In this document: positions 34,392-45,289 of the stretch, in pieces
Position numbering within the stretch: position 1 is the stretch's first letter
Layout: each line of letters starts with the position of its first letter
Assembly (NCBI GenBank): GCA_025529335.1
Contig: JAMYHX010000165.1
Location: forward strand, 16,271 to 80,270
From: Rhizopus sp. PT2906
Lineage: Eukaryota; Mucoromycota; Mucoromycetes; Mucorales; Rhizopodaceae
DNA: 64,000 bases
Reading direction: 5' to 3'
Made by a program: the position numbers and the translations under genes
Notes under the pieces: generated by a model
Told to the model about the DNA's origin: nothing
Database searches by the model: none
What the model saw: only the letters and a program-made list of their open reading frames with translations

Positions 34392-35180
34392 ATAGGTGGC
34401 CCATACCCAATTAGCTGGGGGTGAAGGCTTAACAAAGGTTGGAGGTATCTTTCCTACCGGATCTTTTTCATCTCGCTCATGATTCTTCCAAATATACTGA
34501 TCCCATTCCTTTCTGATACGTAAAAGCGCGCTTGTCGATTGATTCGCTTGACACCAGTATTCATAAGCAGTTTTGTCCAGCTCCATGTGTTTCCAATGAT
34601 CTTGCTCATCAATGATCAATTCTTTACGCTCAGGTTCCCCCTTTTCTTGTTGTTCATGCCATTCCTTTACTTTATTGAAAAATTCGTTTCCATCATCTGC
34701 AAAGAAATGGCCCCGACTTTCCAACTTTTTTCGACGAAGGTTTCTTAGTTCGGTCAACTTGGTCAATAATCGAGACAATTCCTTGATTTTTGTCCTTGTC
34801 TCTCTTTCCTTTTGGTCTTTTGTATCCTTTTGCACCTTTGCCGTTGTCACTTTCCATTCAATCTCTTTTATCCACTGTTTATTTCGCTTTTCGACCAAAC
34901 GTTGCTCATGCTTGACTCTTTTCCTTGAACGTTTTTTCCATGCTTTATGTCGTTCAAGCTTCCTTTGTTTATTTAATAGAACACGCATCAAGTGGTCGTT
35001 GTCCATGGATCGACTTGTTTGAATCAATCTTGCTACATCATGGCCCAATGTTCGTATATATGAGGCCCACTGCTCATCCGTCATTATGGCTGCATTGTTA
35101 GTATCTTTGATTTCTTGAGACAACTGTTCATAAAGTGAGATTGCTTCGCCCAATCTTGCTTTTGTTCTTGTTATTGACAT
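34383..35180 (-). CDS. PDCD7/U11-U12 59K-like protein of the minor spliceosome
   Basis: A single exon of 265 residues. The body is a long charged coiled coil ('LERHKAWKKRSRKR', 'KELSRLLTKLTELRNLRRKK'). The C-terminus 'SALLRIRKEWDQYIWK' and 'VKPSPPANWVWATYL' matches the conserved tail of PDCD7, the U11/U12-59K protein that bridges the di-snRNP. That points to a minor (U12-type) spliceosome in this organism, as known for some Mucoromycota. I did not find a U12-type intron in the genes annotated here. An upstream in-frame ATG (35219) would add a hydrophobic stretch; 35180 (MSITRTKARLGEAISLYE) is preferred. The CDS end overlaps the Misato CDS end. Confidence 0.75.
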   Translation of the reverse strand: MSITRTKARLGEAISLYEQLSQEIKDTNNAAIMTDEQWASYIRTLGHDVARLIQTSRSMDNDHLMRVLLNKQRKLERHKAWKKRSRKRVKHEQRLVEKRNKQWIKEIEWKVTTAKVQKDTKDQKERETRTKIKELSRLLTKLTELRNLRRKKLESRGHFFADDGNEFFNKVKEWHEQQEKGEPERKELIIDEQDHWKHMELDKTAYEYWCQANQSTSALLRIRKEWDQYIWKNHERDEKDPVGKIPPTFVKPSPPANWVWATYLL

Positions 35181-35368
35181 TATAAAAAAAATTATGAAGT
35201 AAAGCGCGATCTCAGTCAATGGTAAGGAATATAAAGCTCAGCACAGGATTTTTTGATGTGGAATTAATAAATAAAACATATAACGGTGGGCATAGAGATT
35301 ATTTGTGGAAAGTAAAAGCACAATCTCTTTTTCTATTTTTACATGTTTTAATGAGATGATTCAAAGGT

Positions 35369-35725
35369 TCATAGCTTAGTCCTTCCTTCTTCATTCTTGT
35401 TACTGCTGCTGCTTCTTTTTTTTGGCATATGTTGTATATTCCTCTGACTAGAAGCAAGTCTTATGCAATTACCACAAAGGACCTCATATCTTGTAGTGCA
35501 CAAGGCATACTGACAGGGTATATTTCGTATAGAACATAGAGGCCTTTTAACAACAGCGTTGTCACATAAAACGTCATCTGAAAGCCTTTTTAAACAAGAA
35601 TATAACTGTTTCTTACCAACAACATAAACCCCGAGGATCCCTTTATTGTTATCAATGGCGCCCTTGCTGATGATCATGTCGATCCTCTTGCAATATGTTA
35701 TTTGACCTATACGTACAACAACCAT
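35369..35725 (-). CDS. Unidentified cysteine-containing ORF, possibly an exon of a larger or decayed gene
   Basis: A 118-codon open stretch with eight cysteines, including 'CSIRNIPCQYALC' and 'YEVLCGNC', suggesting a metal-binding fold, and a Ser/Lys-rich C-terminus. The N-terminus could begin further upstream through an exon, since an AG acceptor precedes 'QITYCKRIDM'. I find no family match and no clear promoter. It may be a real small gene, a terminal exon or a remnant. Confidence 0.3.
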   Translation of the reverse strand: MVVVRIGQITYCKRIDMIISKGAIDNNKGILGVYVVGKKQLYSCLKRLSDDVLCDNAVVKRPLCSIRNIPCQYALCTTRYEVLCGNCIRLASSQRNIQHMPKKRSSSSNKNEEGRTKL

Positions 35726-36071
35726 AGATGTTAAAATCAGTGTTTATCACTTTAGTTTTAGATGCTGATAGTTTACCAGACTAAATGTCTGATGTCGTCT
35801 ATTAGCTGAGAACAAATTAATAAAATAGGAGGAACGTGATCTAGGTTGCATTAAGCATTCTAAAAGCTGCTTAAGCAAAGGATTAGATCCAAAAATAAAA
35901 ACCAACATATACCTTATCAAATAGTAATATCATTCAGACAGAAAAATGTAAGGTCTAAACTAATGTTTTATTGATTGTTGTCAAGTGAAAATTGTAGTCT
36001 GTCTAGTCAAGGCTTTTATTTCCTCATGTTTTCCTTTAGCATGTCATTTTTTATTTGAAATGACAATAATT
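35726..36071. other. Intergenic region, no gene seen
   Basis: About 350 bp of AT-rich sequence between the cysteine-containing ORF and the 3' end of the first wax-synthase-like gene. No feature recognised. Confidence 0.5.
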
Positions 36072-37220
36072 TTATGGAAGAACACTGACCTCAGTCAATG
36101 GCAGTGGTTGTAAAAATCGATGTCTAAGAAAAGGTGCCAAAAAGAGTCGACCTGTGAGGACCATAAAGCTCATCTGACCTATCATACAGCCAATTTTACC
36201 CAGTTTTGTCTGAGGCACCTGTTTATTAAAGTACTTGACCTCAGCCGCACAAGCTAATCCATGGAGCAAAAAGAAGCAAAAGTTTTCTAGTGTTATCTTG
36301 CGGCATACACTCCAGATGATCAGTTCATGGAATGCAGCACTTACTGCAAATGCCAAGAGACCACGTCCTTGAGGTGAATTGAGAAATCCCTTTTCTTTCT
36401 TTGTATCAGGACGAAATACTTGTCTGTGTAGTAAGTTACGAATGTGTCTATTCCATCGACGACTGTAAAAAAAGGGAGAAGTTATCATCTACTGTTCTTG
36501 CTCTCTTTTGTTTGAATTTACCTCCAAAAATCTCTAGGACTATCGTCTGTTAATACTCTTTCTCTCTCTCTCTTTTTTTTTTTCTTTTTCTTTCTTTCTT
36601 TACCTTGTAGCAATAAATGGTGAATCAAACATGTCCTCCATCTTTTGACCAGATACGGTTTGAATAGCTCCAGCTATTATATCTGCTGCACCAAATATGA
36701 GATAAGCATCAAGACCAATTAAAAAGGTGGTCGTTATACTCTCTTTGCTCAACCAAGGTTTTTTCAAAATATACTCTGGATCAGAAGGAATGGCGGGAAT
36801 AACGAGCGATGTGAGAGTGATCAACTTGATCGTGCCTCTGATGATCTTGGCAAATCCCAGCTTTCTGACGTCCTCTCCTTTCGATGGAGACCTATCGATG
36901 AAAGTTTCAAATACTGATCTTAACCATTCCTTGACAGTAAACTTTTCCATTGGTAAGAATGCACTGTAGGAAGCAATAAACCAAGGTAAAAGAGCAAATG
37001 CAATATTAGCAGGAGAGGAAGGAGATACGACGGCGAGAGGCACTGCAGCATGAACAGTGGAAATGATAACACGTAGCTTCTGCTTTGAGATCGGCACCTT
37101 GTGCTGATATTTCAGTAACAAGTAGTCTGTGCCCAACATACAAGCATAAAGGCCAGTGAGAGGAAGAGGACGAATGACAATAGGATCTGGTAAGCTAATG
37201 TTGACTAATGGCCATGGCAT
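36072..37220 (-). CDS. Wax synthase-like membrane-bound acyltransferase, copy 1
   Basis: Three exons in transcript order: 37220-36604, 36539-36522 and 36462-36072, giving 341 residues. At least seven hydrophobic spans are visible. The plant-type wax synthase/MBOAT-like signature 'SPRDFWSRRWNRHIRNLL' is assembled across two introns. The probable catalytic histidine lies in 'AFHELIIWSVCRK'. Related enzymes move acyl groups onto alcohols or sterols in the ER. The middle exon is 18 nt and encodes the first half of the signature. The neighbouring divergent gene at 37624-38838 is a paralogue sharing 'RRWNR..RNLLH.QVF', 'FHE.II', 'CRK.TLENF.FF' and 'MALTGRLFL.PFLR'-type blocks. Substrate unknown. 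Confidence 0.85.
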
Positions 37221-37623
37221 CTTGTTTTCTGTTCAGAGTACAAAGAAAAAGGTTATTGAACTCATTTTGTTGTCTTAAATATTGCATTATTACTCCTGTT
37301 TGTGTTATCTAATGATATGTTCTGTCAGACGTAAGAAAAAGGAAAGAAAAAAATGAGACAAAAGGTTAATTTGTGTATCTTTACGCAATAATTGCGCAGG
37401 AATGGAAATGTTGTACAGGACTCATCAAAGATAACCAGACAAAAAGGCAACAATGAGATATGAACAAGACTATAATCTTGATTTCTCTCTGTATTAAGAA
37501 CTTTGTAAAATAGTATTGCATCCATTTGTATACAGAAAGGATAGTCCGACAACACATAAATGTTTATTAATATGAACCCCTCATTTCCTTTTTCTTTTCT
37601 TTTTTTTTTTTCCCTTTTTTTAA
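37221..37623. promoter_or_regulatory. Shared divergent promoter of the two wax-synthase-like genes
   Basis: About 400 bp between two divergent start codons of paralogous genes. The region ends with a T/C-rich tract (37585-37620) just before the copy 2 ATG. Divergent arrangement suggests possible co-regulation. No specific motif identified. Confidence 0.45.
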
Positions 37624-38838
37624 ATGGCTGACAAATACGCGCAATCGCCACTACTGGATATAACTTTACCACCACCCGTCATATTACCTTACACTCAGCT
37701 GATCTTACTTTATACCTCTGTCATCGGTATTGACCTTGTCTTGTTACGAAACGACAAACGACTACCTCTATCTCCGATACAACTACGTCTTGTTCTTGCA
37801 TGCATCCATGCTATTTTACCCTTGATATTCGTATCACCCAATAGACCTTTCAATGTTTTATACGCAGCCATGCCATGGTTTATTGTTTCCTATTCTGCTC
37901 ATATGTCGACAGATCAACTTACGCCCATAGCATGGATAGATACCTTGATAAAGATTATGGTAGAACCCAATGATAATCATACCAGCAGGATCAGGTGTCG
38001 GGGTGCAGCTACTTCCTGTCTAGGCATCCTCAAGTGGTCATTCATGCATCTGTTTATTGACCCCCTATTGCCACACAGAACACTATTTGCATTATATTAT
38101 CCGTGGCTTCATCCCATGAGCTTGATTTACGTGATACTGTATGGTGTCAAAGCTTATTGTTTACTTGGTATAGTTGATATCTTTATGGGACTAGAACAGA
38201 TCATCACGGGATGGAACATGGTTCAGTTATTCAATTCTCCCATTCTGGCTACAAGTCCCAGAGATTTTTGGAGGTAAAAGATGGAACACACATCATACAC
38301 TTTAGCTAACGTGTACTCGTGTTTTAGTCGACGATGGAATAGAGCCGTGCGCAACTTGTTACATAAGCAAGTCTTCTTACCTGAAAAGCATACACCTGTC
38401 AAAAGACAGGAATTACAACGTAAATCATCCTCTGGAAAAAACAGTATGGACGAAGAACAAGAGGTCTTTGTTGTTGTCGAAAGGACGCATAGAAAACACG
38501 GTCGTAAATCAAAGCACGTTGACAAACACGCATCCACTGGGCTCAAATCCTTCTTTTCTTCAAGATACGGACGCGGTCTTCTTGTATTCATCATCAGCGG
38601 GGCTTTTCATGAAGTCATCATCATGAGTACCTGCAGAAAATTGACCTTGGAGAACTTTGCATTCTTTACGATCCAAGGTATCGCTGTATCGCTTGAAGCG
38701 GCATTACGTCAAGGCAAGCTCAAGCAAGAACCTGAAGGAAGGACACGGGTCGTGTGTATAGCAGCACAGCTCTGTTTCATGGCACTCACAGGCAGGTTAT
38801 TCCTCGGCCCTTTCCTTCGATATGAATTTTTAGACTAG
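37624..38838 (+). CDS. Wax synthase-like membrane-bound acyltransferase, copy 2
   Basis: Two exons (37624-38273, 38328-38838) encode 386 residues. The same multi-span layout as copy 1 is seen, with the signature 'SPRDFWSRRWNRAVRNLLHK' crossing the single intron and the histidine in 'AFHEVIIMSTCRK'. It lacks the intron that precedes 'SPRDFW' in copy 1. It carries an extra hydrophilic insert of about 50 residues (Lys/Arg/His-rich, 'KHTPVKRQELQRKSSSG' onward) between 'QVFLPE' and 'GLKSFFSSRYGRG'. Divergence between copies is large, so the duplication is old. Likely an ER acyltransferase; substrate unknown. Confidence 0.85.
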
Positions 38839-38870
38839 ACTTTATAGAATAAAATTGCATTTTTTATTAT

Positions 38871-40062
38871 TTAATCCAAACGGGCATGGAAAGCATATAC
38901 AGTCTTGGCGGTATAGGTTGCATCCTTTTGAAGCAAAACCGCACTACGCCAATCGGGCTTACTGGGTGAATCAGGGTTACGAGACGCTTCTAGACAGAAT
39001 CCTGAGCTAGTACCAATCTTTGTTTTCTTTTGATCTTTCTTTGCCTCTAATCCTTCGTCAGGTAGCCAACCGCCTGTATAGAATTGGAAAGCAGGTTCAG
39101 TTGTATAAAAGTCAAGCTCGATACCTGATTCGGGAGAATACACATTGACAGCGTGACGGAGAGGTAAATTGGCTGTGTCGACTCTATATTCATTGTGAAT
39201 CACATAAGGATGATCATAGCCTCGAGTATTTTGAAGATGCTCAAGCCTTGCGCCAATAGGTGTGCCTGCATTTTGTCCCTAAACAAGACAATGAGTTTTT
39301 TTTTTGTATCGTTTTTCTTTTGTTTTACCGAAAAGTTCATCCAAGGTGCTTCAGACCAGCTAAGGACCTTTCCCGTAGGTAAGCAGTTTGTATCACACTC
39401 CAATACAGCCTTGACCTCATCTGTCATTGTTACTCGATGATCCAGAATCTTTGGATTCAACTCAACACCGGCCAAGTTAAAGTATGAATGGTTTGTCAAA
39501 TTAACGATCGTTTCTTGATCGGTCGTAGCGTGATATTCGAGTACGAGCTCATCTTTATCTGTCACTGTGTAGGTCACTTGAGTCGTTAGCGTACCAGGAT
39601 ACCCTTGGTCGCCATCAGGAGAGACAAGCTCGAAACGAACAGATGCAGGTTCTTCCGAAACGACAGTTGCCGTCCAAATCTTTTTATCAAATCCTTGAAG
39701 ACCGCCATGAAGGGCATTTGGACCATTATTGATGTCCAACTGATACTCTTTACCATTCACTGTGAACTTACCCTGGGCAATACTACAAAATATTAAAAAA
39801 GGTTGCCATGTATTGGTTATTGTTTATACCGATTTGCATATCGTCCAACGAGAGCGCCAAAGTATCTGTTCGAAGGAGTCTTGTAGGATTCAAAGTCGTC
39901 AAAGCCCAGTACGACGTCGCGAATAGTGCCTGTTTTATCAGGTGTAAGGATATGAGTGATAGTAGCACCATACGTCATGACCATGACAGCCAAGGTTTTG
40001 TTTTTATTGATCAAAGTGTATTGATCAACATCAGGAGCAATCGTTAGTTTTGTTACGGGCAT
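38871..40062 (-). CDS. Aldose 1-epimerase (galactose mutarotase)
   Basis: Three exons in transcript order: 40062-39830, 39782-39329 and 39278-38871, giving 364 residues. It interconverts alpha and beta anomers of hexoses, feeding galactose into the Leloir pathway. Family landmarks are 'TYGATITHILTPDKTG', 'YFGALVGRYANRIAQGKF', 'NGPNALHGGLQGFDKKIW', the catalytic-histidine motif 'NLTNHSYFNLAG', 'YDHPYVI', and the late 'PAFQFYTGG' with the glutamate region 'GFCLEASRNPDSP'. All catalytic motifs are intact and length is normal. Its 3' end faces the 3' end of wax-synthase-like copy 2, only 32 bp away. Confidence 0.95.
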
Positions 40063-40497
40063 TGGGGTTTTTTTTGTATATATATAAAAGAAAAAGAAGT
40101 GGGAAGAAAAGGGAGAAACTAGTGCTATTTATTAGTTACACGGTTTTTACCTTGTCGCAAGTTAAAATCTGCTTAAAAGTTGCATAAATATACTATATAA
40201 CTGACAAAAACGATGTAAATAAATAAAGTCGTGATGAATACATCTTTAAGGATTTGGTATAGTCATCTTTAGAGGAAGCAGCTTTACTAATACTCTTTTT
40301 GTGTGAGAGTTATTTTTCACTGAAAGAACGGGATACATCGGGAAAGATACGGAGCTTTTTTTTTCAAGAAAATTTCCCTTGTTGATGCAATAATACCCCG
40401 CTCGTAAAAGGAACATCTGTGTTCATACGCAAGTAAATGTGCGCCTACATATGCGTCTGAAGCGATTATCAGGTCACTCTGTGACGTTCTTGGTACT

Positions 40498-40553
40498 ATC
40501 CAATTGGACGCAACATAAATGCATCGATTTTCAGACACGTCGTCCATATGAAA
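40498..40553 (+). repeat. 56-bp direct repeat, copy A
   Basis: Starts 'atccaattgg' and ends 'catatgaaa'. It matches copy B at 42528-42583 with nine differences in 56 aligned positions and no gaps. The two copies lie in the same orientation about 2.03 kb apart, at both sides of the gene-poor region. Confidence 0.8.
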
Positions 40554-40999
40554 TAATGACGCTACCTTCTCATGGAGTAGTGGGCGAAGAATACGCGTCT
40601 TTGTAGTTATTCGAGAGCATATTTTTACAATAAATAAACATTGATGATCTTTATATGGCTAATTCTACGAGTCACTGCCTGCTTCATTTACTTTGTATAA
40701 AATAGTAAATGCATTGTATTTTAAAAACGGTTTTACATCACTTTATTTCGCGCAACACTTTTTTACTTGTATTAACATAATTTCAATTTCACAAATCTGT
40801 AAAAAACATCGCGTTTGTGAAAGTTGTTTTATATTATCAAAAAGACAGGTCAATACTTTTAGGACTCTTTTATTCGATAATATAAAGCTCCCATTAAAAG
40901 GGTATTCATAGTCAATGATTTGAAAGTCTACTACATAGCTTGTGTCTATATGCTTGATGAATTTGCTTGTGGTTGATTATGATTCTAGTTCATTTTTAA

Positions 41000-41550
41000 T
41001 AACATAGTGTTGCCCAAGGGGCTATCATTGAAGATCTAACTAGTCGATTTATTCTTTGATGTGCATGTTTTATTATTGATTACAACAGGAGCTTTGATCA
41101 TTGCATCCTCCAAGAGTTTATTTCCGCTTTGATCATTTCTTTTTTGCTCCTTCTGTTAATCCAATCTCATAAGGTCCGAACTTCATTATGTGATCTAGTA
41201 TCTTTGTCTTTATTTTCTTCTCCATAGGCTCAGAAATTGAGAGCTTCCTTTTTCTATTTATCTGTGCTCTCGCTGTGTTACTTGGGACTTCTCTGTGAAA
41301 AATGTGTGTACTTTGATTAGCTATTGTTCCATGTTGTTATACAAATAAAGACTTGCTCTCTCATCGTTATTCTAGAATGGTCAAATGCTGTTAGAATAAG
41401 TCTCCATATTTTGCTCATCAGATCTCTTTCACTATGTTCTCTGTCTTTTAAGAAATCAAACATGTGCAACTCATCGCCTTCAAGTATTGATTTTTGTGCC
41501 CAATGGCAGGCATCTTCTTTTTTAGGGTGATAGTATTTTGTAGACAGGCA
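41000..41550 (-). pseudogene. Decayed member of the same dispersed family as 8.85-9.74 kb
   Basis: Read on the minus strand from 41540 down, the order is 'HWAQKSILEGDELHMFDFLK', 'MSKIWRLILTAFDHSRI', then frameshifted 'INRKRKLSISEPMEKK', 'FGPYEIGLTEGAKK' and 'KLLEDAMIKAP'. The block order (W-x-FD segment, basic segment, 'YEIG..E.AK', 'K-x(5-8)-K-P') parallels the relic at 8.85-9.74 kb ('EYGAAEVAK', 'KLPRVLKDML'). Stops and shifts show it is broken. Confidence 0.5.
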
Positions 41551-42527
41551 TTTATGGAGGTCATCGATACTCTATTGATAATGTACCTACAGTTAGGAAA
41601 AGAAACTAACAGCTAAATCATTGTTGTACACCATCTAGCAACTCAGAGAAGCTTTCTAGTAGTTTTGGTATGGGAAAAACTACATACACCAGAAAGTACA
41701 CCAGAAATTAGACTAATACTACAGTCACTAACTCTACCCATCACCTATGATGCCCTCCAACAAAACTTTTCATCGTCTTGGTTTTTTTCTTTTCAAGAAG
41801 AAAAAGAGATAAAAAAAATGTTGTTATTTATTCTAATTTTATGCTGTGAGCTTGATCAATTACGTGTGGTTGGTACTTACACTCTTTAGCCTTATTTCCT
41901 GGTGCATGTTGGTTATTGTCAGGAAACATACTTTTGATTGGTAAAGTATAATACACCAAGGAGTTTCATTCACCCTATAAAAAGGCTCAGGAACAAGTGA
42001 TTAGATTGAAGCATATGTGTGTATAAACGCTTTTGGGTAAATTAAAGCATTAAATATTACTGAGGACAATCATCAATTCAACCTACACGCGTCTTGTCAA
42101 GTATTAAATCTGAAGCAAACTCATAACAAAAACCAGACAAACAGAAAAACCCAAGGCAGTTAACTATGGCAGTTTGTAAAATGTGACGCGTTTGGACCGA
42201 TAAATAAAACCAACTTCGAGATGAGCAATGTAAAACCTAAAACTGAAGAATAAAAAAATAGGGTCCCAACTACATTTTAATTAAAGTATTTTAGAAGCAA
42301 GATGCATCTATCCAAAAAGCTGCTGGGCAATGTGGTATTCCTCGAAAAGCACTACTTATATCGGACGAACTTAACAATGATAATATATCCGCGCTTCCCA
42401 TTTACAATTGCCAAATCAAAAAAGTCCTAGCCTTAAATAAAAAAGCTTTTCCAAGGGGGCATATCCTCATTGTTGCTGCAAACCCATCTATTATGACAAA
42501 AAATACTTGAAGTTTAAACACCGCTAC

Positions 42528-42583
42528 ATCCAATTGGATGCAACTTAAATGCACTGACTTTTAGACACGACGTCAATGTGAAA
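42528..42583 (+). repeat. 56-bp direct repeat, copy B
   Basis: Matches copy A at 40498-40553 at about 84 percent. It ends 39 bp before the start codon of the membrane protein gene at 42623, so it lies within that gene's promoter or leader. Confidence 0.8.
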
Positions 42584-42622
42584 CCATAGCTTGTATATTT
42601 TTTTTCTTCTTTATTATTAAAT

Positions 42623-43741
42623 ATGATGGACGTGCTATTCACAGCCATAATAGGCGCTGGTCTAGCCTACTTTACAGCCAAAGACGTACTGATAGCAATT
42701 AGACCATGGGGTGATCAATTAACAGACATGTGCTTTCATCCTGCCAACCATGACAACCAAGGTAATCTACGAGTTGTCTACACTGGACTATCTTCGATGC
42801 TCGATCGACAGTTATGTGTGTTTGTGAATATATATCAGCATGCTATGCATGATATTCTTGGTGCACCTATCCTCAGACTTTTGCTCGCTGCCTTTGGTAC
42901 TGCTCTAGCCATCATGGCCATCGAAGGTTCGCGTAAAGGCTCCAAAAGGACGCTGTTAGCACTCTTTCCTATCTATGGTCTTCTTGCCAACATCATCAGT
43001 ATCTCAGTCATGTTCCCCTTGATTTGGATCCCCCTTTACATGTTTTACAAGAAAAGAGCACCTGCCAAAGAGGAATATTGGAGCATCACTATAGATCGTG
43101 TCTATGGCCTGTTTACAGCCATGTATGTCGGCTACGGCCTGCCTACCGTTGCCCTGATGACACCACGACTGACACAACCAGACACCAAATGGGAACAAGA
43201 CCTTTTGACCATCTGGCAGCTTGCACCCATCTTACTCGTCCCACTTATTCCTGTGTTTGTCAGATTCTTTAAACAGCCTTCGCCGATCGATAGAGTAAGT
43301 GATCCAGCCATGCGACACCGCTTAAAGATTGCAGAAGGAAAGGACGCTCTAGAGAAATCATATCTGCTTTTGGGTATTATCAACATGATCATCTACTTTG
43401 GCATGTACCTGCTCGTCGCGCTTCAAGGTATTCGTATTTGGGATTCTCTCGTCTTGCTCTATAATGCACCTGATAACTTACCCGCGTCTGTGTCATTTGG
43501 CGATCTTGGTCAGATCCTGACAACCCGTTCCTTTATGGTTGATTTTGCCGTCTTGTCTCTGTCCTTTGTTCTGTGGGCTATCTTGGATGGTGGCCTCAAG
43601 GCAGGTCTCTTGGTTGCGTTTGTCATGCCTTTCATTGGTCCCTCTGCTGCCATCTCTTTTTATGCTTACTACAGAGAAAATGTCATTCAAGACCTGACCT
43701 CAACGCAAGTCAACCAAGACGCTTCTGATAGAAAACAATAA
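42623..43741 (+). CDS. Multi-span integral membrane protein of unknown function
   Basis: A single exon of 372 residues. At least eight hydrophobic spans are evident, for example 'LRLLLAAFGTALAIMAI', 'ALFPIYGLLANIISISVMF', 'ILLVPLIPVFVRF', 'YLLLGIINMIIYFGMYLLVA' and 'GLLVAFVMPFIGPSAAISFY'. The N-terminus looks like a signal anchor. Loops are short. The pattern recalls fungal polytopic proteins found beside secondary-metabolism genes, but I cannot name a family. No intron, unlike most neighbours, and codon use is C-richer than the flanking desert. The C-terminal tail is polar. It is tail-to-tail with the Hal2-like gene, 54 bp apart. Confidence 0.75.
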   Translation: MMDVLFTAIIGAGLAYFTAKDVLIAIRPWGDQLTDMCFHPANHDNQGNLRVVYTGLSSMLDRQLCVFVNIYQHAMHDILGAPILRLLLAAFGTALAIMAIEGSRKGSKRTLLALFPIYGLLANIISISVMFPLIWIPLYMFYKKRAPAKEEYWSITIDRVYGLFTAMYVGYGLPTVALMTPRLTQPDTKWEQDLLTIWQLAPILLVPLIPVFVRFFKQPSPIDRVSDPAMRHRLKIAEGKDALEKSYLLLGIINMIIYFGMYLLVALQGIRIWDSLVLLYNAPDNLPASVSFGDLGQILTTRSFMVDFAVLSLSFVLWAILDGGLKAGLLVAFVMPFIGPSAAISFYAYYRENVIQDLTSTQVNQDASDRKQ

Positions 43742-43795
43742 ATTTATCATGTGTAGAACAAACGTTGTATGTACACAGTTCCTTAATAAAGCTGT

Positions 43796-45008
43796 TTATT
43801 CGATATTCAATACTTTTTGAACAGCCTTCAACACTTGAGGATGAATAGATGCTTTAGATGCAATCACTCCCTTGTTCTTTTCCAAAGTGCGGCCAATAGA
43901 GAAATCAAGAGGTTGGCCATAGATATCAGTCACTTTGCCTCCTGCTTCAGTTACAAGGACATTACCAGAGGCATGATCCTATTCAAAGAGTTATGAACCT
44001 GCTTAGATAACTATTTGTTTTTTTTTTTACCCAGATTTTTTCTACATAGGCTTTGCTCGTAGGTAGACGTAGATAGATATCAGCATCACCTCGTGAGATA
44101 GAACAGTATTTGGCCTGACTATCCATACGAACGGGGGTACGTGTTATACCTAATAATTTAGCTATTTCTTCTGCATCTCCATGTGAGGAATGACCTGCTT
44201 CGACAGATTCACAGAACGTAGATTCCTCAGTAGAAGAAATATCTGCAAACTGAATACGAGTTTCTGTTTCGTCTGCAAAGGATCGCTGAGAGAAAGCAAA
44301 AGTTGGTTACTTTGTTTTTTTCTTTTCCTGTTTTGTTTATACCTGGAATGCACCTTGACCACGCACAGCGATAAATAAGGTACCCTTTTCTCCTTGAGGC
44401 TCATGATGGTTTACAGGTAAATTAGGACATCCAATGACACCTACTTGCACAACACCATCCACAATCAATGCTAAACATACAGCATACTGTCCACCACGCA
44501 AGAATCCTTTAGTTCCATCAATGGGATCTAAAGCCCAGTGGCGGCCACGAGAACCGCCTGCATAATTACCCCGATCAATGGCGTCCAAGATCTACTAGAT
44601 GATCAATGGCGGGCTTATTTTATATATATAAAAAAGCTTACCTGCTGCTCGGAAAGTTTCTCATCTTGGCTTAATACGCCATTTGTAAGGGAAACCACCT
44701 TATCTCTTAATGCCTTACCACTCTCGCCTTGTAAATCCTTTGAATCCTCTTCACCAACGATAGGATCGTTTGGAAAATGTTTGTAAAGAAAAGTGTTTAT
44801 GATGGCCTGAGCAGAAAAATCAGCCACTAGAACAAGGTTAGCATACATCAAGAGTTGCATACTATGTATGTATACCAGTGACGGGAGACTTGTCGTTTTT
44901 TGTCAACGTTTCGTTGGCAACCAAGTGTTGAAAGACGGACTGACAGACTTTAGAAGCAGTAAGGACGGCTTGAATAGCCACAGCTCTTTCTTTAGAAAAG
45001 TCTGACAT
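43796..45008 (-). CDS. 3'(2'),5'-bisphosphate nucleotidase, Hal2/Met22
   Basis: Five exons in transcript order: 45008-44876, 44826-44642, 44591-44343, 44285-44031 and 43978-43796, giving 334 residues. It is a lithium- and sodium-sensitive phosphatase that removes the 3' phosphate from PAP formed during sulfate assimilation. Metal-binding motifs of the inositol-monophosphatase fold are present: 'DPIVGEEDS', 'ALDPIDGTKGFLRGGQYAVC' and the late 'DHASGNVLVTEAGGKVTD'. Length fits Hal2. The start is ambiguous in an odd way: an upstream exon at 45067 (ATGTCTG) spliced to the AG at 45003-45004 would give the identical N-terminus MSDFSKER. Confidence 0.93.
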
Positions 45009-45289
45009 AAATATGAGTTTATGTTTTTGCAATCAAGGAAAAAAGTGCTTTTTTTTTTACCAGACATGAAACAAAAACGTTTGGTGTGATATGGCGTGCT
45101 CGTCTACATTTTAAAAAAGTAGATGCGTTATTAAGACTCCGAATAGTTGCCCTTTTAAGAAGAGTACAAACGATCGAGCTATGCTTGCTAAGCGAAGCAT
45201 ATGAGAAAAAAAAAAACTAGAAGAGAAAGAAAGAAAAAAAACCAAAGGGGATTTTTATTTTTACGTTGTACAACAAACGAAACACAGAT

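Larger units (their letters stand above)
40063..42622. other. Gene-poor region with relics and flanking direct repeats
   Basis: About 2.5 kb without an intact gene. It holds two copies of a 56-bp sequence at 40498 and 42528 in the same orientation, a decayed gene-family relic on the minus strand (about 41000-41550), and AT-rich sequence. The short open stretch at 41665-41889 has no recognised content. No complete transposase was found. Confidence 0.55.
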
